A DNA stretch of 18,955 bases from SYIM01 sp044359405 (GTDB lineage Bacteria; Pseudomonadota; Gammaproteobacteria; Burkholderiales; Burkholderiaceae_E), in NCBI GenBank assembly GCA_044359405.1, contig JBIKMC010000032.1, forward strand, positions 1 through 18,955, given 5' to 3'. This document shows, in pieces, positions 1 to 7,803 of this stretch. Both the position numbers and the translations under genes were made by a program. How positions within the stretch are numbered: position 1 is the stretch's first letter; the number at the start of each line of letters is the position of its first letter. The notes under the pieces are model-generated. The model saw only the letters and a program-made list of their open reading frames with translations. It did not search any database and was not told the origin of the DNA.

Positions 1-113
1 TCAGCTACATGTTTCCGCTGGTGCATGCCATACGCCTGCGTGATGGTCAGCTCGATGGCGGTGCCGATCCGGCGGGTGATGGCCTGGCCGCGGGAGTAAG
101 CGTCGCGGTCTGA
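1..113 (+). CDS. Gamma-glutamyltransferase, C-terminal fragment (partial)
   Basis: The frame starting at base 3 is open from the window edge to a TGA at 111-113 and encodes 36 residues. It contains a HAIRLRDGQLDGGADP segment and then GDGLAAG before the stop. Gamma-glutamyltransferase small subunits typically end in this way, with an Asp-Pro-(Arg)-x-Asp-Gly-x-Ala-x-Gly tail. Enzymes of this family move or hydrolyse the gamma-glutamyl group of glutathione and related amides, usually in the periplasm. The catalytic Thr and nearly all of the protein lie outside the window, so the call rests on the tail alone. The gene converges on the catabolic block and is probably unrelated to it. Confidence 0.55.
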   Translation, partial: SYMFPLVHAIRLRDGQLDGGADPAGDGLAAGVSVAV

Positions 114-176
114 GCCATCTGCGAGGAGCACCGGCGGGCGGGGATTTCTGGCCCTCTCAGCAATGGCGTGCCCTGC

Positions 177-196
177 GCCCGGGTGCAAGACCGGGC
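177..196. terminator. GC-rich hairpin between converging genes, possible bidirectional terminator
   Basis: Perfect 6-bp arms (GCCCGG and CCGGGC) flank an 8-base loop in the 92-base gap between the converging gamma-glutamyltransferase tail and SDR gene. No clear T-run follows on either strand, so it is at best a weak or Rho-assisted terminator. The rest of the gap (114-176) shows nothing I recognise. Confidence 0.35.
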
Positions 197-205
197 TCTA
201 CGATC

Positions 206-937
206 TTACAAACTTAGGGTGCCCACACTGGCGCCGCCGCACACGTACAGCACCTGACCGGTAACGAAGCTGTTCTGAGCATCGGCAAAAAAGCCGACCG
301 CCCGAGCAACATCATCGGGCTCACCCAGTCGCTTCACGGGTATGCCCGTGGCCAACGCCACCTCGCGCTCGCTGCCGCGTTCGATCACGGCATGAAACAT
401 GGCAGTGCCTCGAATGGGGCCGGGCGCCACGACATTCACGGTGATGCCGTCAGCAGCCAGCTCAAGCGCCCAGGTGCGGGCAAGCCCGATGAGCCCAGCT
501 TTGGTGGCCGAATAATGGGTACGCCCGGGCAGACCCAGCGCCGCCCTGGACGCGATGAGCACGATGCGACCAAAGTGAGCCGCTCGCATGCCGGGTAGAA
601 ATGCCTGCGCCAGTTGAATGGCACTGCCCAGATGAAGATTGACCAACATATCAAGGTCTTCCGGGCGCGCGTCGGCCAGCGTCGCAGGCCGTATGGCGCC
701 CGCATTGTGGACCAGCGTATTTACCCTGTACTGCATGGCGATGTCATGGGCAACAGACTCGGTGGCCTTTCGATCGGTCAGATCAATCACTCGAGATTGC
801 AGGCGCTCATGTCGCAAATCGCCGGTCTCAAGGGCCAGACTGATGACCGTATCGCCACGGGCCAGAAGCTGCACGCAGATCTCGCGGCCAATGCCGCTTG
901 CGCCACCGGTGACGACGGATACCCGCTGCTTATCCAT
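206..937 (-). CDS. Short-chain dehydrogenase/reductase (classical SDR)
   Basis: A 243-residue NAD(P)-dependent oxidoreductase of normal length for a classical SDR. The cofactor motif TGGASGIG is at about 10-17, the structural NAG motif at 78-80 and Asn at 100. The catalytic set is complete: Ser130, Tyr142 and Lys146 (YSATK). A PG motif at 172-173 follows the active site. The ATG overlaps the stop of the upstream amidohydrolase gene (TAATG) and has a GAGGAG ribosome site 8 bases upstream, so the start is well supported and translation is probably coupled. It is the last gene of the block. It could interconvert a ring carbonyl and alcohol, for example dioxindole and isatin, but the substrate is inferred only from context. 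It is the enzymatically complete counterpart of the degenerate SDR domain encoded two genes upstream. Confidence 0.9.
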   Translation of the reverse strand: MDKQRVSVVTGGASGIGREICVQLLARGDTVISLALETGDLRHERLQSRVIDLTDRKATESVAHDIAMQYRVNTLVHNAGAIRPATLADARPEDLDMLVNLHLGSAIQLAQAFLPGMRAAHFGRIVLIASRAALGLPGRTHYSATKAGLIGLARTWALELAADGITVNVVAPGPIRGTAMFHAVIERGSEREVALATGIPVKRLGEPDDVARAVGFFADAQNSFVTGQVLYVCGGASVGTLSL

Positions 938-1737
938 TAACGCCGCTCCTCAATCAGGGCGAGCACGCGCAGGGGGCTGCCACTGCCTTTCTGGATTTTG
1001 AGGGGCGGACAGATGATGAGCGCGCCCGTCGGCGGCAGCAGGTCGAGGTTGCAGAGACACTGCAGGCCATAGCGACCCGCACCATGCATGTAGTAGTGGC
1101 AGGGGTAGGGCGGACGCAGATGGTAGCCCTGACCCGCATCGGTACCGATGGCCTCAGAGCCAAAGCCCAACACATCGCGCTCAGTCACCAGAAACTGTAC
1201 GGCTTCGCTACTGGGGCCCGGCGTGTGCTGGCCAGTGTCGTCAAAGTTCTGGTAGGCCTCGGGGTCTTGGCGTTTGGACCAGTCGGTACGCATGAGAACC
1301 CACGAGCCCCGGCGAATGCAGCCGTGCTGGGCTTCAAAGCGCAGGATGTCATCGACGCTGAGCAGGTAATCGGGATCCGCCATCGCCTGTTCGTGGCAAT
1401 CGATGACGACAGCGGGCGCGATGAAGTCGGCCACTGGAATGGTATCAACCGAATTGTTGGCCAGATCACGTCCCGAGATCCAGTGAATGGGCGCATCGAA
1501 ATGAGTACCCGTGTGCTCACCGCAGGAAAAGTTATTCCAGTACCAGCCAGGGCCGCGTTCATCGTATCGCGATACCTCCTCGATGCGAAACGGCCAACAT
1601 TGGCCCATCTCGGGCGGCAAGGCAATCTGCGGAAATTCGGGGCTGAGCGTCTGTGTGAGATCGATGACGCGCACTCGCGCACTGGCGAGGGCATCGGCCA
1701 GCGCGGCCAGCACTGAAGGCTGTTGTTGATCGGACAT
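937..1737 (-). CDS. Cyclase-family metal amidohydrolase, isatin hydrolase-like
   Basis: This 266-residue protein belongs to the kynurenine formamidase/cyclase family. The metal-binding signature HTGTHFDAPIH gives His75, His79, Asp81 and His85, and a second conserved His lies in the HGAGRYG segment near 218. Length and several segments (DLTQTLSPEFP near 26-36, WYWNNFSCGEH near 65-75, GSGSPLRVLA near 251-260) match what I remember of isatin hydrolase, a manganese enzyme that opens isatin to isatinate. That is a closer fit than KynB formamidase, which is shorter. The resemblance is from memory, not from a search. The start at 1737 lies 3 bases after the stop of the DUF35-SDR gene, with a GGGAGG site about 10 bases upstream. 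Its place after a CoA ligase and an aldolase-like pair fits hydrolysis of a released cyclic amide. A generic cyclase on another lactam is the alternative. Confidence 0.85.
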   Translation of the reverse strand: MSDQQQPSVLAALADALASARVRVIDLTQTLSPEFPQIALPPEMGQCWPFRIEEVSRYDERGPGWYWNNFSCGEHTGTHFDAPIHWISGRDLANNSVDTIPVADFIAPAVVIDCHEQAMADPDYLLSVDDILRFEAQHGCIRRGSWVLMRTDWSKRQDPEAYQNFDDTGQHTPGPSSEAVQFLVTERDVLGFGSEAIGTDAGQGYHLRPPYPCHYYMHGAGRYGLQCLCNLDLLPPTGALIICPPLKIQKGSGSPLRVLALIEERR

Positions 1738-1740
1738 GAT

Positions 1741-2994
1741 TCAACTGCCTCCCAGCGCGAGTTCGCGTTCGAGCACTTTTGGGCCTTCGCGCCAGCGCTC
1801 CAGCCACTCTTGTGCGACGTCACCGGGATACACGTCTTCAACGCCATCGCGCAAGGCTTTGACAACTGCGCTTGCCAGGGCCGACGGCGCCAGCTTGGGC
1901 GGTGGCAGGTTCTGGTTCCAGTCGTCATCGACCGGCCCCGGAAATACATTGATGACACGAATGCCCGCCTGTCTCATTTCAGCGCGCAGGCATTGAGCAA
2001 GGGACAAGGCGGCAGCCTTGGAGGCCGAAAAGGTGCCGTGCGGCGGAAAGTTGCTGAGCGCATAAATGGAGAGAATATTGACCCAGGCGGTGGCACCGGT
2101 GACGCCGTCGGCGGCGCGCGCCTTCAGGGCCCCGCCAAACTCCTGGGCAATGCGCAGCAGACCGAAGTAATTGACTTCCATCTCTTCGCGGGCAGCGTCG
2201 GTGCCGCGCCGCGCCGCGATACCAAAGCTGCGGTGTACCTCGGCGGTGTTGATGACGATATCGATCTTGCCGCCTAACTCGCCGGCCAGCGACTGCACCG
2301 AACGACCGTTGGTGACATCAAGTGGCACCAAGGTCACCTGGGGTAGAGCGGTCAGTTTGTCGAGTCCGCCCGTCTTTTTCCAGGGCTCGGCAACGCCTAC
2401 CCACACGATATCGGCACCGGCCTTTACCAGCTGTTGGGTGATGGCCTGGCCGACAGGCGTTTTGCCGTCGGTGACCAGTACTTTGCGGAATTTGGGGTCG
2501 CTGGTCATCTCCCTCAGCATGGGGTCGTCAGCCATATGGGGTTCCTCAGAGGCAGGAAAAGCAATCAGCACCGCCTGGCCCGCCCGGTCAAGGCGGGCTC
2601 CCAGCCGCACCCTGGCCGGTGCCTCAGCCACATCACCATGCAGGTGAGCGATGATGGTCGGGCCACAATCAAGTTTGACCATGCCCACTCGCCAGGGCAG
2701 GCGCTCGCGGAAAAAAAGGTCATTGCTGTGGCGAAGAATGGTGATGGCCAGCAACTCGCCCGCGCCATCCTGCTCCCGCCAGGGCAGACGCTCGCTCAGG
2801 CAGTGCTGGCAGGCCTCCCGCGGGGGGTACTGCACCGTCTGGCATTGCTCGCAAACTTGCAGCATCAACCGTCCCTCGGCTGCGGCGGCTGTCAGCCCCA
2901 GAGCGGTGCGGCCACGCGCGGACGGTGGCAGGTTGATGGTGCGAGTGCGCAGAACCGGGTTCTTGCGCCGGGGACGCATGAGCGGCATGGTCAT
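1741..2994 (-). CDS. Fusion of DUF35 zinc-ribbon/OB-fold domain with a degenerate SDR domain
   Basis: With the start at 2994 the product is 417 residues. An open frame continues to 3027, but the ATG at 2994 forms a 4-base ATGA overlap with the stop of the thiolase-like gene, so I prefer it. Residues about 45-150 form a DUF35 module: a rubredoxin-like zinc ribbon with Cys48, Cys51, Cys62 and Cys65, followed by an OB-fold. Residues about 170-400 form an SDR Rossmann domain. Its glycine motif is atypical (TDGKTPVG, 175-182), NTAE replaces NNAG, and the active-site motif reads FSASK, so Phe322 occupies the catalytic Tyr position while Ser309 and Lys326 remain. DUF35 proteins pair with thiolase-fold partners, as ChsH2 does with Ltp2 aldolase, and the upstream gene is such a partner. 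I infer that the pair forms an aldolase complex and that the SDR half is structural, ligand-binding or altered in chemistry. Confidence 0.85.
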   Translation of the reverse strand: MTMPLMRPRRKNPVLRTRTINLPPSARGRTALGLTAAAAEGRLMLQVCEQCQTVQYPPREACQHCLSERLPWREQDGAGELLAITILRHSNDLFFRERLPWRVGMVKLDCGPTIIAHLHGDVAEAPARVRLGARLDRAGQAVLIAFPASEEPHMADDPMLREMTSDPKFRKVLVTDGKTPVGQAITQQLVKAGADIVWVGVAEPWKKTGGLDKLTALPQVTLVPLDVTNGRSVQSLAGELGGKIDIVINTAEVHRSFGIAARRGTDAAREEMEVNYFGLLRIAQEFGGALKARAADGVTGATAWVNILSIYALSNFPPHGTFSASKAAALSLAQCLRAEMRQAGIRVINVFPGPVDDDWNQNLPPPKLAPSALASAVVKALRDGVEDVYPGDVAQEWLERWREGPKVLERELALGGS

Positions 2995-4307
2995 GATGTG
3001 CGCCCCAGAATGACCGCACCAGTGCACAGGCAGCGGTCATAGGTAACCATGCCGAAGCCACAAACCAGCCCCAGCTCGGCGCCGGGCACGCTGCGCTCGC
3101 CCGCCTGCCCGGTCAGTTGCCGTAGCGTTTCATTCATGCCCAGATAGCCGCCGGCTGCGCCTGCCTGCCCCGTAGAGAGCTGACCGCCGCCGGTGTTGTT
3201 GGGAAAGCTACCCGCATAGGTGAGGTCGTGCGAGCGGACGAAAGCTGGGCCCTCGCCTTTGTCGCAAAAGCCCAGATCCTCGAACTGCATCATGACAATG
3301 ACCGGATAGTCGTCATAGGTCTGTATGAAATCGATATCGTCAGGCGAGATTCCTGCCTGCGCGTAGAGCTCGTCACGATCAACCCGCCAGCCGCCGCGCT
3401 CCATCACCGGGTCATCGCTAAAGGCATTGTGCCGTTCGATCGCGCCGCGTACCGTCACATGGGCAAGGTCAAGCTCGCGCGCACGCGCTTCGCTCATCAC
3501 CAGAAAAGCCTCGGCCCCGGCGCAGGGCATTACGCAGTCAAAGAGATGGACCGGGTCAGAGATGGCCCGTGCAGCCATGTACTCCTCAAGGCTGAGCGCT
3601 TGGCGAAACAAGGCATGTGGATTGAGCACGGCGTTGGTACGCTGTGCGACCGCGATTCGACCGAAGTCTTCGCGCCGGGCGCCGTAGCGCCGCATATAGT
3701 TGGCCGTGATGAGGGCGAAGATAGAGTTGGGCCCACCCGCACCGTAGGGGTAGCTGGCATCACGGGCGAAATAGCTGAACCCGCCCAGCATCAGCCGGAA
3801 CGAATCGACATGATTGGTATCGGCCGCGACGCAGGCTACGATCTCGGCATCACCCGCCTGCACCGCCCGCGCAGCGCGTCGCAGGGCCATGACGCCCGAG
3901 GCGCCCCCGTTGGGCAAAAAGTCAAGCCAGCGCGGCGACAGACCCATGTGCTGGGTGATGCCCACTGCCGTATCGGGGCCCAATGAGAAGCTGCTGACAC
4001 TCAGGCCATCGATCTGCGCCTTGTCGAGATGGGCATCGGCAAGCAGTCGCTTGAGGCCTTGCCCCAGAAACCAGTGCGCACCTCGGGTGGAATAGCGACG
4101 GTAGGGAACCGTGACCGGTACCGCGACGGCCACGCCTTCGTACGACTGTCGCCGTCGTATGGCCGGCGCGCCACGCGCCCGCGCCTTGACCGCAGCGGCT
4201 GACGATGCTGCACCAGGCGATGCTAGGGTCGACGATGCAGCACCTGGCGATGCTAGGGTTGACGATGCCGCGGCTTTCAATGCTGCGGGTTTATCCGTAT
4301 CGTTCAT
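2991..4307 (-). CDS. Thiolase-fold protein without thiolase catalytic residues (Ltp2-like aldolase candidate)
   Basis: This 438-residue protein has the thiolase fold of the SCP-x/lipid-transfer type. The usual nucleophile Cys position in NxxCxSG is Gly135 (NGGASG), and the GHP histidine is replaced by Gln381 (STGQAG). The late CxG motif is kept (Cys416 in LVCGFGM). Loss of both residues excludes normal thiolytic chemistry and is typical of Ltp-type proteins that act with a DUF35 partner. In the characterised Ltp2-ChsH2 aldolase, tyrosines carry out retro-aldol cleavage of a tertiary beta-hydroxyacyl-CoA. Tyr331, Tyr334 and Tyr388 are candidates here. The start at 4307 overlaps the ligase stop by 4 bases (ATGA). 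Residues 1-50 form an unusual Ala/Ser/Pro-rich extension with a repeated 10-residue unit. The following gene encodes the DUF35 partner and overlaps it by ATGA. Confidence 0.85.
   Translation of the reverse strand: MNDTDKPAALKAAASSTLASPGAASSTLASPGAASSAAAVKARARGAPAIRRRQSYEGVAVAVPVTVPYRRYSTRGAHWFLGQGLKRLLADAHLDKAQIDGLSVSSFSLGPDTAVGITQHMGLSPRWLDFLPNGGASGVMALRRAARAVQAGDAEIVACVAADTNHVDSFRLMLGGFSYFARDASYPYGAGGPNSIFALITANYMRRYGARREDFGRIAVAQRTNAVLNPHALFRQALSLEEYMAARAISDPVHLFDCVMPCAGAEAFLVMSEARARELDLAHVTVRGAIERHNAFSDDPVMERGGWRVDRDELYAQAGISPDDIDFIQTYDDYPVIVMMQFEDLGFCDKGEGPAFVRSHDLTYAGSFPNNTGGGQLSTGQAGAAGGYLGMNETLRQLTGQAGERSVPGAELGLVCGFGMVTYDRCLCTGAVILGRTS
4201..4275. repeat. 30-bp tandem repeat inside the thiolase-like gene
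   Basis: Two 30-bp units lie at 4201-4230 and 4231-4260 and match at 27 of 30 positions. A partial third copy begins at 4261 with GACGATGC. On the minus strand they encode the ten-residue unit SSTLASPGAA repeated in frame. The period is a multiple of three, so changes in copy number would keep the frame. Confidence 0.9.
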
Positions 4308-5962
4308 GCGGCCTGGCGCTTTTTTAGCGCTCGGGTGTCGACGCAGTGGGGCTGTCCCGGCAGCTGCGCCGCCAGCGCCTTAAGCTCGCCTCGCTGCACT
4401 TTTTGCGAACTGGTGAGCGGCAGCGCATCGACAAATGCCACATAACCGGGGGCTTTGTAGTAGGCCAGTCGTGACAGACACCAGGCAACCAGTTCATGCG
4501 CGGTGGCCTCTTGCGCCTGGAGCGAGCCCAGCGCTTGGGCTGCAACGATGCAGGCCAGCACCTCATCGCCACGGATAGGGTCGGGCGTGGGCGCCACTGC
4601 CGCTGCCTTCACCAGGGGATGCTGCACCAGTACGCTTTCAACCTCGACCGCAGCGATATTTTCGCCGCTTCTGCGGATGACATTCTTTCTTCGGTCGATA
4701 AAGTGCAGATAACCCTCAGCGTCACGCCGGACCACGTCGCCGGTGTGGAACCAACCATCAGCCCAGGCCTCGCGGGTGGCCGCTTCATCTTTCAGATAGC
4801 CCGAGAAAAAACCGTCGCGCGGTTCAGGCCCCGCATGCCTGACCAGTAGCTCGCCGGGCTCATCGGCACCCGCGTCCTGTCCGGCATCATTGACCAAGCG
4901 GACCTCAACGTCAGATCCCTCCCGACCAAAGCAGTTCGTGCCAACCTGACGCGGCTCTTCGGCGGCAATGATGGATGCGCCTGCCCCCGTCTCGGTCATG
5001 GCCCAGGCCTCAACCAGCGGAAAACCAAAGCGTGACTCAAAGGGTTCATGCAGGCTGCGATTAACGCCCGCGCCAAAGCCAAAGCGCACCGCATGCTGGC
5101 GGTCAGCTGCCGAAGGCTCGGCCTTCATGAGCATGGCAGGCATAACACCGAGGTAATGCACGATGCTGGCGCGAGAAACGCGCACGCTGTCCCACCAGGT
5201 ATCGGGGTGGAAGCGGTCGAGCAGAATGATGGTGCCGCCGGTGACGATCATGGCCGTGACCGAGTAGGCCATGGCATTCATGTGCACCAGGGGCAGCGGT
5301 GTGAGCATGCGTTCGCAGCCATCTTGCAGTTGGACATGGCCACCAAGGCCGGCGTACCACTGGGCGGCGAGCAGAAAATACCGGTTCGACAGCATGCAGC
5401 CCTTCGGTCTACCGGTGGTTCCTGAGGTGTAGAGCAGCGCACATTCACTGGCCAGCATGATTGCCGAGCTCGCCAAGGGTGCCGGGCGCAACGCAGGCGG
5501 CGGGCCTTGATCATCAGCGATGACGCTGAGCGTGCAGCCGGCGGCCTGGGCCGCTTTGCGCAGTGAGTCGTGTCGCGCTGTGACGGCGACCGCCAACACA
5601 ATTTCAGAGTGATCGATCAGGTACTCGAGCTCGGCCGCTCGAAGTTCACTGTTGATGGGCACAACCGAAACACCCAGCGCATTCAAAGCCAGCCAGTGCA
5701 GCAGAAAAGCCGGTCGATTGTCGAGCAACAGGCCCACACGGTGGCCATGGCCATAGCCTGCACGCGCGTAGGCGTCGCGCAGGCTGGCAACGCGTTCGGC
5801 GGCCTGGCGGTACGTGATGGCCACTGGGGCGATGTTGTAGACGCGCGCGGTTTCGGGCAGGACCTGCATGAAATCATGGTCGGGCCAACGCTGCGCGCTG
5901 TCATGAAGGGCCTGTGCGACCGTTACTGGGTGAGACGTGGCGATCGGGACAACAGAACTCAT
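4304..5962 (-). CDS. AMP-forming acyl-CoA synthetase (ligase)
   Basis: A 552-residue ANL-superfamily enzyme that adenylates a carboxylic acid with ATP and transfers it to CoA. The core motifs are all visible. The Ser/Thr/Gly-rich P-loop YTSGTTGRPKG is at about 178-188, the AWAMTETG adenine motif near 319-326, GWFHTGD near 403-409, the hinge and RRKNVIRRSGENI region near 424-436, and the C-terminal catalytic Lys521 in SSQKVQRGEL. Length and motif spacing are normal, so the enzyme should be active. The start at 5962 lies 15 bases after the beta1 stop and shows no strong ribosome site. Its place between a dioxygenase and an aldolase-like pair indicates activation of a hydroxylated aromatic or indolic acid. 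The cluster encodes no acyl-CoA dehydrogenase or hydratase. Motifs do not define the substrate. Confidence 0.92.
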   Translation of the reverse strand: MSSVVPIATSHPVTVAQALHDSAQRWPDHDFMQVLPETARVYNIAPVAITYRQAAERVASLRDAYARAGYGHGHRVGLLLDNRPAFLLHWLALNALGVSVVPINSELRAAELEYLIDHSEIVLAVAVTARHDSLRKAAQAAGCTLSVIADDQGPPPALRPAPLASSAIMLASECALLYTSGTTGRPKGCMLSNRYFLLAAQWYAGLGGHVQLQDGCERMLTPLPLVHMNAMAYSVTAMIVTGGTIILLDRFHPDTWWDSVRVSRASIVHYLGVMPAMLMKAEPSAADRQHAVRFGFGAGVNRSLHEPFESRFGFPLVEAWAMTETGAGASIIAAEEPRQVGTNCFGREGSDVEVRLVNDAGQDAGADEPGELLVRHAGPEPRDGFFSGYLKDEAATREAWADGWFHTGDVVRRDAEGYLHFIDRRKNVIRRSGENIAAVEVESVLVQHPLVKAAAVAPTPDPIRGDEVLACIVAAQALGSLQAQEATAHELVAWCLSRLAYYKAPGYVAFVDALPLTSSQKVQRGELKALAAQLPGQPHCVDTRALKKRQAA

Positions 5963-5977
5963 GGCGGTTTTATTGGG

Positions 5978-6463
5978 CTACATGAACAGGCTTATATTGC
6001 TGAAGGCGGCGTCACTGTTGACCAGGTCAACCCGCTTCAACTTGATTTTAAGACGGTCGCCGCGACGGACCAGGTGATGAGTGGCCCATCCAGCATACAG
6101 CCACTGCTGATCAGCGCGTGTTTCAACATAGTGAAAGGCCGTGCGCAGACGATACTCGCCCGAAGCGTCGTTGGCGTGCTGAACGCGCGGGTGCTGCAGC
6201 AGGTGGTGGCAACGGGTTCTGGGCTGCTGCGAATAGGTGCGGGCTCCGGCCAGCCGTTCAACGCGTATCTGCAACAGCAGCTTGTCTTCATACATCAACG
6301 AATTGTGCAGCAGCGGATCGGTCTGGCCCGGCGTAAGCGGCATCCAGTAGCGCGCGTCCTCGTCGAACAGATTCAGCCACTCATCGTAGCGGCCGGCATC
6401 GAGCAGCTCGGCCTCGTCGAGCACGTAGGCGATCAGTTGTGCAGTCTCAAATCCTGTGTTCAT
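5978..6463 (-). CDS. Ring-hydroxylating dioxygenase small (beta) subunit 1
   Basis: A 161-residue protein of the ring-hydroxylating beta family (SnoaL/NTF2-like fold). It has the usual early segment YDEWLNLFDEDARYWMPL near 24-41, and a later LRTAFHYVE and KIKLKRVDL pattern. Beta subunits have no cofactor and stabilise the alpha3beta3 hexamer. The start lies 1 base after the stop of alpha1, so the two are almost certainly co-translated. It is a clear paralogue of beta2 in this window: both carry TDPLL, a YSQQ/HSQQ segment, CHHL and YRLRTAF at matching places. Confidence 0.92.
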   Translation of the reverse strand: MNTGFETAQLIAYVLDEAELLDAGRYDEWLNLFDEDARYWMPLTPGQTDPLLHNSLMYEDKLLLQIRVERLAGARTYSQQPRTRCHHLLQHPRVQHANDASGEYRLRTAFHYVETRADQQWLYAGWATHHLVRRGDRLKIKLKRVDLVNSDAAFSNISLFM

Positions 6464-6464
6464 G

Positions 6465-7790
6465 TCACTGTTCCATCGAGGCTGTCATGAACCTGACCCA
6501 GGCTCGAAACTGATTGCGCATCTGCCATTCGTTGGTGCCATTCGTAGCCTGATTGCGCTCATTGACCTCTTCGGGTCTATACAGGCGGGCGACGTTGACC
6601 CAGTCGCGTCCGCGGGTCTTGAGCGACTCTTGTGCTCGCTCGTAGACCTCAAGGTCATCGTGACCCACGATAGAGGTGGGCGCATTGACCAGCCGGTTGT
6701 ACATGCAGGTACGCTCAAACAAAAGATCGGGTGCGCCGACCAGACGAAACGTCCAGCTCTCGACCAGGGTACGGTCGACCGCCACAGGTTTGAAAATACG
6801 CAGGGTCTGAATGGGACCCTTGACCATGATGTTGGGGAAGTAGACCGTGTTGTGTCGGACTTCGCCCAAAATACGGGCCGCACGCTCAGGGCCGTAGGCG
6901 GCTTGCATCGCTTGCTGGTAACCCGCAATAGGCGAGTACGCAGCATGAATGGAGTCAGACACGCCCGTATGGCCATGACCGTTCTCCCAGACGCGAATGC
7001 CCATGCCCTCAAAAAAGCGATACGAGTTGGCAAAGGGGGCAAACTGCTCGACGGCCATGGGTTTCGGTGTTCCGGGTGGCTGTCGCTCCCAAACGCGAAC
7101 CGTGGTGCCGGCTGATGACTCATGTGCCACCATGGGGTGACAGGTGTCGGTCTGATTCTCGACCAGCATCTTCCAATTGCAGTGGTGCATGTAACGAAGC
7201 ATGCCACCCGCGACTTCCAGGCACCCCTCGGGGGAACGATCGACCATGTTGTCCAACGTGCTGAGTGACTCGCCAAAGAAGCTTGCAAAGTCGATACCTT
7301 GGGGCGCCAGGCGGCAGAATACGAAATCGCGATAGACCTGTACCGCGCCCGCGCAGGCCAATCCCTGCGAGGCCTCGCAATGCTCAAGACCCGTATTGTC
7401 GTAGCCCTGTCGCAGAGGAATATTCTGCAGGGCTCCGTCGGTGCCGAATGTCCAGGCGTGATACGGACAGCGAAAAAACTTGCCGGTGCTGCCGTAGGTG
7501 TCGGTGACCAATTTGACGCCCTTGTGGGCGCAGCGGTTGTAAAGCACCCGGATGCTGCCGTCGCTGTGGCGAACCATCACGATGGGTTCCACGCCCACGG
7601 TAGTGGTGAAGTAATCACCCGGTTTGGGAATCTGGCTGGCGTGACCGACGAAGACCCAGGTGTTGAAGAACAAATGCTTCATTTCGAGGTCAAAGACCTC
7701 AGGGTCTGTGTAGACCGCCTTGTGCACTTCGGTTTCGCGTACGAGCGCGCGAATGGCGCTAGCGCTGAAGCGGTTTTTGGCGGCGTGCAT
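6465..7790 (-). CDS. Rieske ring-hydroxylating dioxygenase large (alpha) subunit 1
   Basis: This 441-residue protein is the catalytic subunit of an aromatic-ring or indole-ring dioxygenase. The Rieske [2Fe-2S] site is Cys87-x-His89 and Cys108-x2-His111 (CAH and CPYH). The mononuclear iron site follows in ENQTDTCHPMVAH, with bridging Asp215 and ligands His218 and His223; the third ligand is probably Asp378 or Asp379 in GHDDLEVYE. The start has a strong AAAGGAG site 7 bases upstream and a candidate promoter in the 47-base gap to the divergent MarR gene. It is the first gene of the ligase, aldolase and amidohydrolase block, so it probably makes the oxidised acid that the ligase activates. No ferredoxin or reductase gene is visible nearby, so electrons must come from elsewhere. 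Confidence 0.93.
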   Translation of the reverse strand: MHAAKNRFSASAIRALVRETEVHKAVYTDPEVFDLEMKHLFFNTWVFVGHASQIPKPGDYFTTTVGVEPIVMVRHSDGSIRVLYNRCAHKGVKLVTDTYGSTGKFFRCPYHAWTFGTDGALQNIPLRQGYDNTGLEHCEASQGLACAGAVQVYRDFVFCRLAPQGIDFASFFGESLSTLDNMVDRSPEGCLEVAGGMLRYMHHCNWKMLVENQTDTCHPMVAHESSAGTTVRVWERQPPGTPKPMAVEQFAPFANSYRFFEGMGIRVWENGHGHTGVSDSIHAAYSPIAGYQQAMQAAYGPERAARILGEVRHNTVYFPNIMVKGPIQTLRIFKPVAVDRTLVESWTFRLVGAPDLLFERTCMYNRLVNAPTSIVGHDDLEVYERAQESLKTRGRDWVNVARLYRPEEVNERNQATNGTNEWQMRNQFRAWVRFMTASMEQ

Positions 7791-7803
7791 CGCATGACTC
7801 CTT

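Noticed and set aside
4201..4275. Short direct repeats resembling a CRISPR or minisatellite array
   Set aside because: The units are contiguous with no spacers, keep the reading frame and encode a peptide repeat inside the thiolase-like gene.
5570..6490. Long plus-strand open frame of 306 codons across the ligase and beta1 genes
   Set aside because: It is antisense to two well-supported genes, crosses their junction and has no recognisable domain. Long antisense frames are expected in GC-rich coding DNA.
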